A DNA stretch of 64,000 nt from Actinomycetes bacterium (GCA_021791895.1 JAJYVS010000008.1:1-64000); one strand, 5' to 3'; counted from the stretch's first letter, positions 35,982 through 44,910 are shown. Numbers and translations are program-made. The notes: generated from the sequence alone by a model not told the origin.

Positions 35982-36386
35982 ATGGCGCTCCGAGTCAACA
36001 GCGACGATTGCATCGGCTGCGGCGCCTGCGAGTTCGCCTGCCCCCCCGGTGCCCTGACGAAGACCGCGACCTTCCTCGGGATCTTCGTGATCGACCCCTA
36101 CACCTGCGACGACTGCCAGCGCTGCCAACAGGTCTGCCCGGTCGATGCCATCGTCGTCGACACCGACTGGCCGGAGTGCCACGGCCGTGGCTGTCCGCTC
36201 CGGTCGAGCCGGTTGAGCGGTTACGAGTGCGCCGTCTGGGCACACCGCTGTCCGAGCTGTGGGGACACCCTGTGGCGCCGATCCGAGGACGAGAACTGGG
36301 CCTGCCCCACCTGCGACCTCGGGATGCGCGTCATGTGCCCCAAGATCCACCACCTCGAACGAGCGGAGAGTCTCACCACGAACTGA
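35982..36386 (+). CDS. 2[4Fe-4S] ferredoxin with C-terminal rubredoxin-like zinc ribbon
   Basis: 134 residues. Two cluster motifs: CIGCGACEFACPP and CDDCQRCQQVCPVD. The C-terminal half has CHGRGC and a rubredoxin-like knuckle pair, CPSCGDTLWRRSEDENWACPTC. It starts 10 nt after the zinc-ribbon gene with GAGGAGG before its ATG, and ends the diiron operon. Likely the electron donor of the diiron protein; the extra metal knuckles are unusual for a soluble ferredoxin. Confidence 0.85.
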   Translation: MALRVNSDDCIGCGACEFACPPGALTKTATFLGIFVIDPYTCDDCQRCQQVCPVDAIVVDTDWPECHGRGCPLRSSRLSGYECAVWAHRCPSCGDTLWRRSEDENWACPTCDLGMRVMCPKIHHLERAESLTTN

Positions 36387-36438
36387 GTTCGACCTAGGTC
36401 GAGGGGCCACGCCCCCAGGCCCCGAGAACCCGGCATCG

Positions 36439-36479
36439 CGAGACCCGGCCATGGCTCCCCGCGCCGTGGCCGGGTCTCG
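36439..36479. terminator. Hairpin between the convergent ferredoxin and YgjP genes
   Basis: Perfect 13-bp stem CGAGACCCGGCCA (36439-36451) with its complement at 36467-36479 and a 15-nt loop. There is no T-tract. It lies between two convergent stop codons (36386 and 36499), so it can serve both strands. Confidence 0.7.
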
Positions 36480-36498
36480 TCGCTGGGGTGCGGGCGGG

Positions 36499-37128
36499 TT
36501 AGTGGCCGACCGTGGTCTCGGCGTCGAGCCCCAGGGCGTACCCCTCGAGGAAGGTCGAGGCGTCCTTCTGGCGTGGGTGGCGGTCGGCGATCGCGTAGAA
36601 GCGGGGCGAATGGTCGGGGTGAACAAGGTGGGCCAGCTCGTGCACCAAGACGGCGTCGAGCACCCAGCTCGGGACCCCCTTCAGCCGGTGCGAGAGCCGG
36701 ATCTCGCCCGAGTCGGCAGTACAGGACGCCCAGCGCTTGTGCTGGTTGGTCACCCAACGGACCGAGACCGGGACCACACCGGGCACGTACCGACCGGCCA
36801 GCTCGACGGCCCGACGTTGGAGCGCCTCGTCCGACGCGGCCGCCGCCGGGCGGCGGGCCATGACCCGCGCCACGAGCCAGTCGACCATCTCCTGACGCTC
36901 AGCGCCCCGCAGGTGACCCGGGAGGAGCACGACGATGCGGCCCTCGCCCCAGTAGGCCGTCGCGCTCTTGCGGCGGCGCTTGGAGGTGCGGACCTCGACG
37001 TCGGGGGGCCCGGTCTTCCCCATGGTCCTTCTCGGGGGGACGCCGGCGGCCTCCTTGGCCGTCGGATGCTCCGCCACCTCGCCGGGACGACCGTCGGCGT
37101 CGAAGAGCGCCTGTTGGAGGACCTCCAT
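36499..37128 (-). CDS. YgjP/SprT-like zinc metallopeptidase (DUF45)
   Basis: 209 residues, with the zincin motif HELAHLVHPDHSPRFYAI (HExxH plus a downstream His) and the preceding RWASCTADSGEIRLSHRLKG block of the DUF45/M48-like family. The ATG at 37128 is 10 nt after the leuS stop; an internal ATG at 37023 (GKTGPPDVEV) fits the family length nearly as well. Predicted cytoplasmic protease; target unknown. Confidence 0.82.
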   Translation of the reverse strand: MEVLQQALFDADGRPGEVAEHPTAKEAAGVPPRRTMGKTGPPDVEVRTSKRRRKSATAYWGEGRIVVLLPGHLRGAERQEMVDWLVARVMARRPAAAASDEALQRRAVELAGRYVPGVVPVSVRWVTNQHKRWASCTADSGEIRLSHRLKGVPSWVLDAVLVHELAHLVHPDHSPRFYAIADRHPRQKDASTFLEGYALGLDAETTVGH

Positions 37129-37138
37129 CGAGCCCTAT

Positions 37139-39622
37139 TTATGGCACGACGTTGACGAGCGACGGTGGACGCACGATCACCCGCCTGGGCGTCGCGCCAC
37201 CGAGGGCCGACCGCACCCGTTCCGAGGAGAGGGCGAGCACCTCCGCCTCAGCCGCAGCGATGGACGGCGCGACCTCGATGCGGTCGCGCACCTTGCCGTT
37301 CACCTGGACCACCATCGTGACGTGGTCTTCGACCACCAGGGCAGGGTCGAACGAAGGCCAGGGCTGGAGGTGGACGCCCGGCTGGCCGAGGTGGCGTCGT
37401 TCCCAGATCTCCGCACTCACGTGCGGGGTCATCGGCGCGAGCAACAAGAGGAGGGAGTCGGCCGCCTCGGCGAACACTTCGTCGTGTGGGCCGCCATCGA
37501 TCCGTCCGTACCGCACGATGGCGTTGGAGAGCTCCTGGCAGTGGGCGACCGCGGTGTTGAACGACCAGCGCTCGATGTCCTCGGAGACCACCTTGATGGT
37601 CCGGTGCACGAAGCGGCGGAGTTCGACGTCGTCTGCGGTCAACTCCCCCTCACGTCGGGGCGCCGGTCCCTCGAGGAGGGAACGCCACACCCGGTCGAGG
37701 AAGCGCCCGCACCCGTCGATGATCTCGTCGGTCTGATCGCTCCAGTCGAAGTCGTCCTCGGGTGGCCCCACGAAGAGGTGGAAGAGCCGGAGCGCATCGG
37801 CACCGACCCGTTCGTAGTAGGAGGACGGGGCGATGAGGTTGCCCTTTGACTTGGACATCTTGGACCCGTCCATGCGGATCATGCCCTGGGCGAAGTAATG
37901 GCTGAACGGCTCCCGCTCGATCTCGGGGAGCAGGCCGACGTCGATCAGGGCCCGCTGGAAGAAGCGGGCGTAGAGCAGGTGCAAGATGGCGTGCTCGACA
38001 CCGCCGATGTACTGGTCGACCGGCATCCAGCGCCGAACCGCCTCGGCGTCGGCCGGGCCGTCGTGCCACCACGGATCGCAGAACCGGAGGAAGTACCAGC
38101 TGGAGTCGACGAAGGTGTCCATCGTGTCGGTCTCCCGCTGGGCGGGCCCCCCGCAGATCGGACAGGTGGTGCGGAGGAACTCCTCGTGGAGGGCGAGGGG
38201 CGACTGACCGCTCGGGAGGAATTCGACGTCGTCGGGGGCGAGCACCGGGAGCTGCTCCTCGGGAACGCCGACGATGCCGTGGTCCGGGCAGTACACCACC
38301 GGGATCGGACAACCCCAGAAGCGCTGGCGGGAGACGAGCCAGTCCCGGAGCCGGTAGTTCACCTTGCGGGTCCCGATCCCCTCCTTCTCCAGCCACTCGG
38401 TGGCCCGTTCCTTGGCCGTCGCCACGTCGAGGCCGTTTAAGAAGCCACTGTTGATCTTCTCCCCCTCGCCGCTGTAGGCACCCCCGTCGAAGGCCTCCGG
38501 CGGTTGGACCGTTCGGACCACCGGGAGCCCGTAGGTCTGGGCGAACGCGAAGTCGCGCTCGTCCTCGGCCGGAACGGCCATGATCGCGCCGGTCCCGTAA
38601 CCCATGAGCACGTAGTCGGCTACGTACACCGGAACCGACTCTCCATTGAACGGGTTGATCACGGAGCTGCCGGTGAACACCCCGCGCTTTTCGAGCTCTG
38701 GCCCGGCCTCGGCCGCACGCATCCGTTCGAGCTCGCTGGACGCGCTGGCCCGGCGGACCAGCGCCTCGACCGCTTTCTTGTGCTCGTCCGAGGTGAGACG
38801 CTCGACCATCGGGTGCTCGGGGGCGAGCACGGCATAGGTCATGCCGAAGCTGGTGTCGGGCCTGGTGGTGAAGACCCTGACCGAGAGATCCGACGGGGCG
38901 CCGTCGGGGCCTTGGACGGCGAGATCGAACTCGGCCCCCTCCGAGCGGCCGATCCAGTTGCGCTGCATGATCTTCACCCGGTCGGGCCACTGGAGGCCGT
39001 CGAGCGCGCTGAGCAGCTCGTCGGCGTAGCTGGTGATCCGGAAGAACCACTGCTCGAGATCCCGCTTCTCGACCAGGTCGCCGGACCGTTCACAACGCCC
39101 GTCCGAGAGCACCTGCTCATTGGCGAGGACCGTCCGGCAACCGGGGCACCAGTTCACCTGGGCGCTTGCCCGATAGGCGAGCCCGGCGTCAAGGAACCGG
39201 AGGAAGATGACCTGGTTCCAGTGCATGTACTCGGGGTCGTGGCTACGAACCTCCCGGCGCCAGTCGTAGACGGCGCCCAACCGACTGAGCGAGTCCTTGA
39301 GCTCGGCGATGCGAGCCTCGGTGAAGACGCGCGGATGGGTACCGGTCTGGATGGCGGCGTTCTCGGCCGGGAGCCCGAAGGAGTCGAAACCGATGGGCGA
39401 GAGGACGGCGTACCCGTTCATGGTCCGGTGCCTGACCACCAGGTCGCCGAAGGTGTAGTTCCGCACGTGCCCCTGGTGCGCCGGTCCCGACGGGTAGGGG
39501 TACATGCACAGGCTGTAGAAGAGCGGCCGAGGGTCGTCGTTCTCGACCTCGTAGGTCTTCTCGGCCCGCCAGCGGTTCTGCCACTTCCGCTCGACGGCGG
39601 CGACGTCGTACACCCGTGCCAT
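37139..39622 (-). CDS. leuS: Leucyl-tRNA synthetase
   Basis: Class I aminoacyl-tRNA synthetase, about 827 residues. The HIGH-type motif is MYPYPSGPAHQGHVRNYT, the zinc-binding/editing insert follows (WCPGCRTVLANEQ; VFTTRPDTSFGMTYAVLAPEHP), and the KMSKS loop is GSKMSKSKGNL. The C-terminal anticodon-binding domain ends VMVQVNGKVRDRIEVAPSI-like. The ATG at 39622 gives a standard N-terminus (ARVYDVAAVERKWQNRW). No T-box structure was recognised upstream. Confidence 0.97.
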   Translation of the reverse strand: MARVYDVAAVERKWQNRWRAEKTYEVENDDPRPLFYSLCMYPYPSGPAHQGHVRNYTFGDLVVRHRTMNGYAVLSPIGFDSFGLPAENAAIQTGTHPRVFTEARIAELKDSLSRLGAVYDWRREVRSHDPEYMHWNQVIFLRFLDAGLAYRASAQVNWCPGCRTVLANEQVLSDGRCERSGDLVEKRDLEQWFFRITSYADELLSALDGLQWPDRVKIMQRNWIGRSEGAEFDLAVQGPDGAPSDLSVRVFTTRPDTSFGMTYAVLAPEHPMVERLTSDEHKKAVEALVRRASASSELERMRAAEAGPELEKRGVFTGSSVINPFNGESVPVYVADYVLMGYGTGAIMAVPAEDERDFAFAQTYGLPVVRTVQPPEAFDGGAYSGEGEKINSGFLNGLDVATAKERATEWLEKEGIGTRKVNYRLRDWLVSRQRFWGCPIPVVYCPDHGIVGVPEEQLPVLAPDDVEFLPSGQSPLALHEEFLRTTCPICGGPAQRETDTMDTFVDSSWYFLRFCDPWWHDGPADAEAVRRWMPVDQYIGGVEHAILHLLYARFFQRALIDVGLLPEIEREPFSHYFAQGMIRMDGSKMSKSKGNLIAPSSYYERVGADALRLFHLFVGPPEDDFDWSDQTDEIIDGCGRFLDRVWRSLLEGPAPRREGELTADDVELRRFVHRTIKVVSEDIERWSFNTAVAHCQELSNAIVRYGRIDGGPHDEVFAEAADSLLLLLAPMTPHVSAEIWERRHLGQPGVHLQPWPSFDPALVVEDHVTMVVQVNGKVRDRIEVAPSIAAAEAEVLALSSERVRSALGGATPRRVIVRPPSLVNVVP

Positions 39623-40142
39623 CACCAAATCGTAATGAACCTTGGCGGCACTCCCTGCCACCGGGGGGGATCGGACGACCTCACCGGGTCGCCCCCGGCC
39701 GGGGACCCGTCGGGCCCCGAGCGGGCCGGGTTGGGCCGAACGGGCAGAAGAACACCACGGTCCCCGTCGGTGAGATCGAGCGGGGTCCCGGGGTTCAACC
39801 TGGGCCGGGAAGCCGTCGCCGATTCCCGACCGGGGCCCGGCCGCTCGAGCTCACGGGCTCCGACGGCCACCGTGGGGTGGTCGGTGATGGGCCCGTCGAC
39901 GACGTGCCCGGCGACCCCAAAGCGCTCGGCGAGCCCGGCGGCGGCTCGACCTGCGGGTCCGCTCACCCTGCGGCGCGAGAATCGCGGGGTGGCCGAGCCG
40001 TTACGAGCCCGTCGTGACCTCGGCGGCCGGCTCTCCTCGGGTCGTGTTCACGGTGGGGGCCGAGGTGCCAGGCGCGCACGACACCCCGACCCGCCGGGCT
40101 CGGCTCGACGAGTTCGCCTTTGGAGGATTCGGAGGTCAATCC
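39623..40142. other. Intergenic region between leuS and the enoyl-CoA hydratase gene
   Basis: 520 bp of GC-rich DNA with divergent promoters for both flanking genes. A GGAGG ribosome-binding site is at about 40130. Open frames exist on both strands but their translations are Pro/Arg/Gly-rich without recognisable motifs. No RNA gene, repeat or T-box was seen. Confidence 0.55.
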
Positions 40143-41009
40143 ATGAATGAGTTCACGACCGTCACCTACGAGGTCGTTGGTCGCCAGGCCCATCTCACCC
40201 TCAATCGGCCAGAACGTCTGAACGCGATCAACGGGGCCATGCCCCGCGAGATCAGACGGGCCGTGGAGATGGCCAACGACGACCCCGGGGTACACGTGAT
40301 CGTCCTCTCCGGTGCCGGCCGGTCGTTCTGCGCTGGCTACGACCTGAAGGACTATGCCGAGGCAGGCCGGGGCACCCAGCGCGCGGTTTGGGACCCACTC
40401 AAGGACTACCGGACCATGAAGCGCAACACCGACGACTTCATGAGCCTGTTCCGGTCGCTCAAGCCCACCATCTGCAAGGTCCAAGGGCATGCGATCGCCG
40501 GAGGAAGCGATATCGCGCTCTGCTGCGACCTGGTGATCATGGCCGACGACGCCCGAATCGGCTACATGCCGGCACGGGTTTGGGGTTGTCCGACCACGGG
40601 GATGTGGGTGTACCGGCTCGGGGCGGAAAAGGCCAAGCGGATGCTGCTCACCGGAGACACCATCGACGGGAAGCAGGCGGCGGTCTGGGGACTCGTACTC
40701 GAGTCGGTGCCTCCCGACCGGCTCGATGCCCGTGTCGCGGAGCTGGCCGGGCGAGTCGCGGGCGTGCCGACCAACCAGCTGGCCATGCAGAAACTGATGA
40801 TCAACCAGGCATACGACAACATGGGGCTCCAGGGCACTCAGATCCTCGCCACCCTCTTCGACGGCATCACGCGCCATTCGCCCGAAGGCCGGTGGTTTCA
40901 GCAACTTGCGGCCACCCACGGGTTTCACGAAGCCGTGGCATGGCGGGATTCGGGGCGGGAGATCCCCGAGGGGGGTGGCGAGATCCCGGCCCAGCTCGAG
41001 GGCCAATGA
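40143..41009 (+). CDS. Enoyl-CoA hydratase/isomerase family protein
   Basis: 288-residue crotonase-fold protein: HLTLNRPERLNAINGAMPRE, VIVLSGAGRSFCAGYDLKD (oxyanion loop), KPTICKVQGHAIAGGSDIAL and DLVIMADDARIGYMPARVWG. The acidic catalytic residues of classical hydratases are not obvious, so the exact reaction (hydration, isomerisation, ring cleavage) is open. ATG 40143 has GGAGG upstream. Codons upstream in the same frame look non-coding. Confidence 0.88.
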   Translation: MNEFTTVTYEVVGRQAHLTLNRPERLNAINGAMPREIRRAVEMANDDPGVHVIVLSGAGRSFCAGYDLKDYAEAGRGTQRAVWDPLKDYRTMKRNTDDFMSLFRSLKPTICKVQGHAIAGGSDIALCCDLVIMADDARIGYMPARVWGCPTTGMWVYRLGAEKAKRMLLTGDTIDGKQAAVWGLVLESVPPDRLDARVAELAGRVAGVPTNQLAMQKLMINQAYDNMGLQGTQILATLFDGITRHSPEGRWFQQLAATHGFHEAVAWRDSGREIPEGGGEIPAQLEGQ

Positions 41010-41076
41010 GACCGTGGCGACGCGCCGGGAGACAATTTGGGGGACCCAGAGGGGCTGCTAGCCTGGACCTTCCGTT

Positions 41077-41150
41077 GGGGGCGTAGCTCAGCTGGTAGAG
41101 CGCTTGACTGGCAGTCAAGAGGTTCGTGGGTTCAAGTCCCATCGCCTCCA
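41077..41150 (+). tRNA. tRNA-Ala, anticodon GGC
   Basis: Full cloverleaf: acceptor GGGGGCG with CGCCTCC including the G3:U70 pair that marks tRNA-Ala. D-arm GCTC/GAGC, anticodon stem CTTGA/TCAAG with loop CTGGCAG (anticodon GGC), T-arm GTGGG-TTCAAGT-CCCAT. The 3' CCA is not encoded. It lies at the left edge of the accessory region 41.1-49.6 kb and could be an integration site. Confidence 0.95.
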
Positions 41151-41371
41151 CCGAAAGTCCCAGCTCGGGCTCCATCATCGGACTCGTTGTAGGGCATGGT
41201 CCAGAGTCTCCGAGGCGCAGGAAAACAATGGCGTCCCCTGTGGTGTCCACGGCTTGGGGGTAGAGCTCGTTGTTGGCCCGAGGTAGCAACCGCGCGGAAA
41301 TTCCACTTCGTGCAAGGGGTCGACTGACGGGATAGAAGAGCGCGACGATCCGCCGCGGATTGGAGTACAGC

Positions 41372-41635
41372 ATGCCGAGAGTCGTCATCACCTACGGTGT
41401 CGAGGATGTCGAGAGATGGCTGAGAGGAAAACAGGAGCGCGCCGGGGCCATTGGCATGACGAACGGGAAAAATGTGGTGAATCACGTGGCGCAAGACGGG
41501 AGCAACAGGATCGCAGTCACCAGCGATGTTGACGATGTCGAGACGGTCATGGCGAGCACCGCGTCTCCTTCCGCCGAGGTGGCCGCCGCTAGGCAGCGCC
41601 ATGGCGTGGTTCCACCGCTCACCGTCTCTACATAG
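41372..41635 (+). CDS. Small hypothetical protein
   Basis: 87 residues from ATG 41372: PRVVITYGVEDVERWLRGKQ, GKNVVNHVAQDGSNRIAVTS, DVDDVETVMASTASPSAEVA. The pattern (beta strand, helix, beta strand) resembles small ferredoxin-like alpha/beta dimer proteins, but no family is certain. Base composition is lower in GC than the housekeeping genes, consistent with the accessory region. Confidence 0.6.
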   Translation: MPRVVITYGVEDVERWLRGKQERAGAIGMTNGKNVVNHVAQDGSNRIAVTSDVDDVETVMASTASPSAEVAAARQRHGVVPPLTVST

Positions 41636-41797
41636 AGAGGCAGTCCTTCTCCTGAAGCTGGCCCACAAGGGCGCGCGGCTGGCTTCTATGGGGATGATCA
41701 ATCTCCTAGTTGGCGTGCGCCAAGGCGATGAACTGAAGGGACAGGTCAGTAGGAGGGGACCGACCGCGATCGCTCCGGGCTCGGGGGACAGGTCGCT

Positions 41798-42061
41798 TTA
41801 CTGAACAATACGAAGGCGCTCCTGGCGAAATGTGGCGACGACGACCAACGCCTTGACTCTCCGGGAGTAGTCGTCGATGAAGTTGACGATCTCCACGTGG
41901 GCGTCGGCGGCCAGTGTCCAATGGGTCACGTCGCTCTGCCAGCACTCATTGGCAGGTCGGCCTCGAACCGCTGCCAGCTGGACCGGGGCCGCCGCTTCTG
42001 GGGCTGACCGAAGACTGCGGCCACGGCACCTTGGCCCGCCGGTAGGGGTCACCTGCTTCAC
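41798..42061 (-). pseudogene. Integrase-core (rve) transposase fragment, IS3/IS481 type
   Basis: The translation RPANECWQSDVTHWTLAADA followed by HVEIVNFIDDYSRRVKALVV is the start of a DDE integrase core (first catalytic Asp in WQSD, next strand NFIDDYSR). Only about 75 residues remain. The N-terminal HTH region and the second Asp and Glu are gone. A relic of an insertion sequence next to the tRNA gene. Confidence 0.75.
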
Positions 42062-42125
42062 GATCGAGGTCCGCGAGCGCTACCGCCTCGACCTCACTGT
42101 CTAGGACCTGTGGTGCCGGCTGCAA

Positions 42126-42494
42126 CTACTTGCCGCTGCTGGCCGCGAGCACCTCCGCGAGCACCGCGGCCCCCGAGTGCCCGAGATCGCGGGTGGCGGT
42201 CAACACCACGAGGTGGCCGCGGCCACGGGCGAACGCCCGCAGCCGCTCAACGACCGCGGCACCAGGGTCCAGGTCCAGCTCGGCGCGGTAGCGAGAGGCG
42301 AACTCACAGAACCGTCCGGGGTCGTGGCTGTACCACCGGCGAAGCTCGGTGCTCGGCGCCACCTCCTTCGCCCACTCGTCGATATCGAGCGCCGCTCTTT
42401 GCACCCCTCGGGGCCACATGCGATCGACAAGCACCCGGTGCTCGCCGGACCGACGCCTGCGATCCTCGTAGACACGGACCACCTCGACGGCCAT
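42126..42494 (-). CDS. DUF488 family protein
   Basis: 122 residues with the DUF488/YeaO signature: VRVYEDRRRRSGEHRVLVDR, MWPRGVQRAALDIDEWAKEV, APSTELRRWYSHDPGRF and a C-terminal HLVVLTATRDLGHSGAAVLAEVL. ATG 42494 is preferred over upstream in-frame codons. Third gene of a minus-strand group with MIP18-like and DUF2249 genes. Function unknown; the gene often occurs near heme or Fe-S stress genes. Confidence 0.82.
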   Translation of the reverse strand: MAVEVVRVYEDRRRRSGEHRVLVDRMWPRGVQRAALDIDEWAKEVAPSTELRRWYSHDPGRFCEFASRYRAELDLDPGAAVVERLRAFARGRGHLVVLTATRDLGHSGAAVLAEVLAASSGK

Positions 42495-42523
42495 TCTCGG
42501 CTTCGAGGTCCTGCTGTCGGGGC

Positions 42524-42907
42524 TCACCGTGCCCGGAATCCGAGCACGGCGGCGGCCTCCTCGTTGACCATTGCCGGGCTCCACGGTGGGTCCCATACGA
42601 TGCGAACGTCCACAGAGACAGCGTCGCCGACGGAATCGGCGATCGCCTCACGGGCAATCTCGGAGAGCGCCTCGGAGACCGGGCATCCTGGCGTAGTCAT
42701 CGTCATCTCCGCGACAACCACCCTGCCTTCGGCGCGGACGTCATAGACCAGCCCGAGCGACACCACGTCGAGATGGAGCTCGGGGTCGTACACGCCCCGC
42801 AGCGCATCCCAGGCGGCGTCGATCACGTCGGACGCCGAGAGGTGCAACCAGCCCGGCGCCGTCGGCGCGCCACTCTTCTCCCCACAAACTGGTGTTTCGC
42901 CGGTCAC
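42524..42907 (-). CDS. MIP18/DUF59 iron-sulfur assembly-type protein
   Basis: About 127 residues. SDVIDAAWDALRGVYDPELH, LDVVSLGLVYDVRAEG and VVAEMTMTTPGCPVSEALSE are the DUF59 core, with the conserved Cys in TTPGCPVS. Related to PaaD/SufT-type factors that help insert Fe-S clusters. GTG 42907 overlaps the DUF2249 stop (GTGA). Confidence 0.87.
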   Translation of the reverse strand: MTGETPVCGEKSGAPTAPGWLHLSASDVIDAAWDALRGVYDPELHLDVVSLGLVYDVRAEGRVVVAEMTMTTPGCPVSEALSEIAREAIADSVGDAVSVDVRIVWDPPWSPAMVNEEAAAVLGFRAR

Positions 42908-43125
42908 GACGGCCGACGGAAGGTGACCCGCCAATCGCCGTCGCCGAGGTCTTCGACTTCATAGGAGAAGCCCTGGCAAGACAGGACTCCTTCAAGCGGC
43001 ACCGGTTCGAAGGGGGCAAGGATCACCAGTTCTTCGCCATCATCGAGGGCGCTGACCGCGGCCATGATCGTCTCGAACGGCTCGTCGCCTGACGCGATGA
43101 TCGGGCGGGCGTCGACGGTTGCCAT
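42904..43125 (-). CDS. DUF2249 domain protein
   Basis: 73 residues. DDGEELVILAPFEPVPLEGV and GFSYEVEDLGDGDWRVTFRR define a stand-alone DUF2249 domain, a TusA-like fold. The second DUF2249 copy in this region is fused to a hemerythrin (45054-46019). First gene of the DUF2249-DUF59-DUF488 operon. Confidence 0.82.
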   Translation of the reverse strand: MATVDARPIIASGDEPFETIMAAVSALDDGEELVILAPFEPVPLEGVLSCQGFSYEVEDLGDGDWRVTFRRPS

Positions 43126-43515
43126 CGGCTCCTCCCTTCCCGGTCCGGTGAGAACCGGCTAGCCTATTATTCTGTTCCTTACTAGAATTTAACATGATGC
43201 GGTTCCCAACGGAACCCCGATCCGGTGCAGCGGGACCATCGCCGCAACCGTGCGGGGTGGAGCACCCAAAGTGTGGCAACCCCGCCCGGTCGATGCTCGA
43301 CAAAGACCACCGATCGCCGAGGACGCAGTGCTGGGGGAACTCGACGTTGGAGCGGAGGACCTCGGCGACCTGTCTGACGCCATGTGCGAGGAACTGCCTG
43401 CGCGGACCGCAAGACTCGAGTTCGACCCCTCTGACCTCGACCCGCACATGACCCTGTCCCGGGGCGGCCAGAGCGATGGCGCCTCTGCTCGCCGGCACGG
43501 CCACGGGGGAAGCAC
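43126..43515. promoter_or_regulatory. Divergent promoter region of the DUF2249 operon and the heme-type membrane gene
   Basis: 390 bp. The part near 43160-43195 is strikingly AT-rich for this genome and holds ATTCT-N10-AGAAT (43169-43188), a possible operator, and a TAATAG-type -10 on the minus strand. The rest (43200-43500) is open in several frames on both strands, but I recognise no protein in any. Confidence 0.5.
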
Positions 43516-44910
43516 ATGAATGGGAGCAATGAACCCCGAGTGGCAAAGCACTCCGGATCCTGGGCCACCCGGCCCCCCGGGGTGCCTGGCGCAGTACCGC
43601 CACCGTCGGTGCCGCTGTCGTTCCTGGCAGCGGCGTCCATCGGCATCGTCGCCTGCGGCGTTGCCTTGGGCTGGGTACGGGCCGCGGCGGTCGCCGACCC
43701 CAACAGCGACTCGGCGATCGCTGCCGTGCACTTCGGGGTGCTCGCCGCGCTGACCATGGGCATCCTCGGCGCCACCCATCAGTTCACCCCAGTCATCACT
43801 GGCCGGCCCCTGCGGTCGGTGCGCGTGGCTCACGCCACGTTCGTCGTGTGGCTAGCGACGTCGTGGCTGCTGCCGCTCGGAGTCGGCTTCGAACAAACCG
43901 TCTTGACCGCTGCGAGCGGCAGTCTCGCCGTGGTGGGACTTGTCCTGCTCGTTTGGAACTTCGCGGGGCCCTTGTCGGTAGGAGCGAAGGGATCTCCGGT
44001 CACCGGCCTTCGCCTCGCCTTTCTCGGCGCCGTGGCAACCACGCTGTTCGGCGCCACTTTCATCGGCGACCGTCAGGGCAACTGGTTCGCCCTCTCCGCC
44101 CACGTCGACTCGGCGATGGGTGTGCTTGGTCTGTTCGCCTGGCTGGGGGTCACCTACATCTCGGTTTCGCAGAAACTGTGGCCCATGTTCATGCTCGCCC
44201 ACGTTCCCGGCCAGCACCGCTCTGGGAGGGTGGAGGTGTGGGCTACCTGGTTCGGTGCCGCCGTCTTGGCCGGGGGGCTGGCCAACGGGAACCCCGTCTC
44301 CGAGTGGGCCGGCGCCAGTGTGCTCGGCGTCGGCCTCAGCGCCCACCTCGTGTCGCTGGGCGCGCATCTCCACCACCGCCGCCGCAAGGCCGACCTGCAT
44401 CTGGCCTTCGTCGTCACCGCCGGCGCATGGCTGGTCGTTTCCGCCGGGCTCGCTCTTGCCGGGGCACTCGTCCTCCCTCACCACCACCTCGAGGGGGTCG
44501 CGCTCGTGACCGCAGCCATGGTCGCCAGTGGTGGCTGGCTGCTCGAAGCACTCGTTGGTCACGCCCACAAGGTTGTGCCGTTCATCGCGTGGTCACTGCT
44601 GCGCTCGCAGGGCACGCCGAGCGGACCGTCGGGCAAGCCCCTCATGTTCGCCGATCTCTACCATCACGGTTGGGCTACGGCCACCTACGGATTCGTCACC
44701 GCCGGCATCGGCGCGCTATGCGTCGGGTTCGGCACGCGCTCCGCGTCGGTGATCGCGGCCGGCGGCGTCCTCCTGGCAGCAACAGGCATCGTGGCCGCTG
44801 CCAACCTGTCAGCGCGTTTTATCCATCAATTGCGCGCGGTCCGGACAGGTTCCGGCGTCTCGTCTATCGAGACCATCGACCGGTCGGAGCCCACTGAGCG
44901 CCGGATGTGA
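43516..44910 (+). CDS. Polytopic heme-type membrane protein (NnrS / oxidase subunit I-like)
   Basis: 464 residues with about 12 TM segments. His-bearing helices recall oxidase subunit I and NnrS proteins: AVHFGVLAALTMGILGATHQ with TPVITGRPL, then SAHVDSAMGVLGLFAWLGVT and SQKLWPMFMLAH, later LGAHLHHRRRK and LVGHAHKVVPFIAW. NnrS-like proteins protect against nitric oxide; the neighbouring hemerythrin, DUF2249 and SufR-like genes suit that idea. It could instead be a divergent oxidase-like quinol protein. Confidence 0.68.
   Translation: MNGSNEPRVAKHSGSWATRPPGVPGAVPPPSVPLSFLAAASIGIVACGVALGWVRAAAVADPNSDSAIAAVHFGVLAALTMGILGATHQFTPVITGRPLRSVRVAHATFVVWLATSWLLPLGVGFEQTVLTAASGSLAVVGLVLLVWNFAGPLSVGAKGSPVTGLRLAFLGAVATTLFGATFIGDRQGNWFALSAHVDSAMGVLGLFAWLGVTYISVSQKLWPMFMLAHVPGQHRSGRVEVWATWFGAAVLAGGLANGNPVSEWAGASVLGVGLSAHLVSLGAHLHHRRRKADLHLAFVVTAGAWLVVSAGLALAGALVLPHHHLEGVALVTAAMVASGGWLLEALVGHAHKVVPFIAWSLLRSQGTPSGPSGKPLMFADLYHHGWATATYGFVTAGIGALCVGFGTRSASVIAAGGVLLAATGIVAAANLSARFIHQLRAVRTGSGVSSIETIDRSEPTERRM

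Noticed and set aside
39623..39800. T-box leader for leuS
   Set aside because: No T-box consensus or specifier hairpin could be recognised on the minus strand.
39622..39966. Possible minus-strand gene upstream of leuS
   Set aside because: Composition is Pro/Gly/Arg-rich and no family motif is visible; probably non-coding.
41161..41391. Minus-strand frame across the tRNA containing MGLEPTNLLTASQALYQLSY
   Set aside because: This is the well-known false translation of the antisense strand of a tRNA gene, not a protein.
43250..43519. Plus-strand frame with DLGDLSDAMCEELPARTAR before the membrane-protein gene
   Set aside because: No known family, overlaps the start of the membrane gene, and the opposite strand is open as well.
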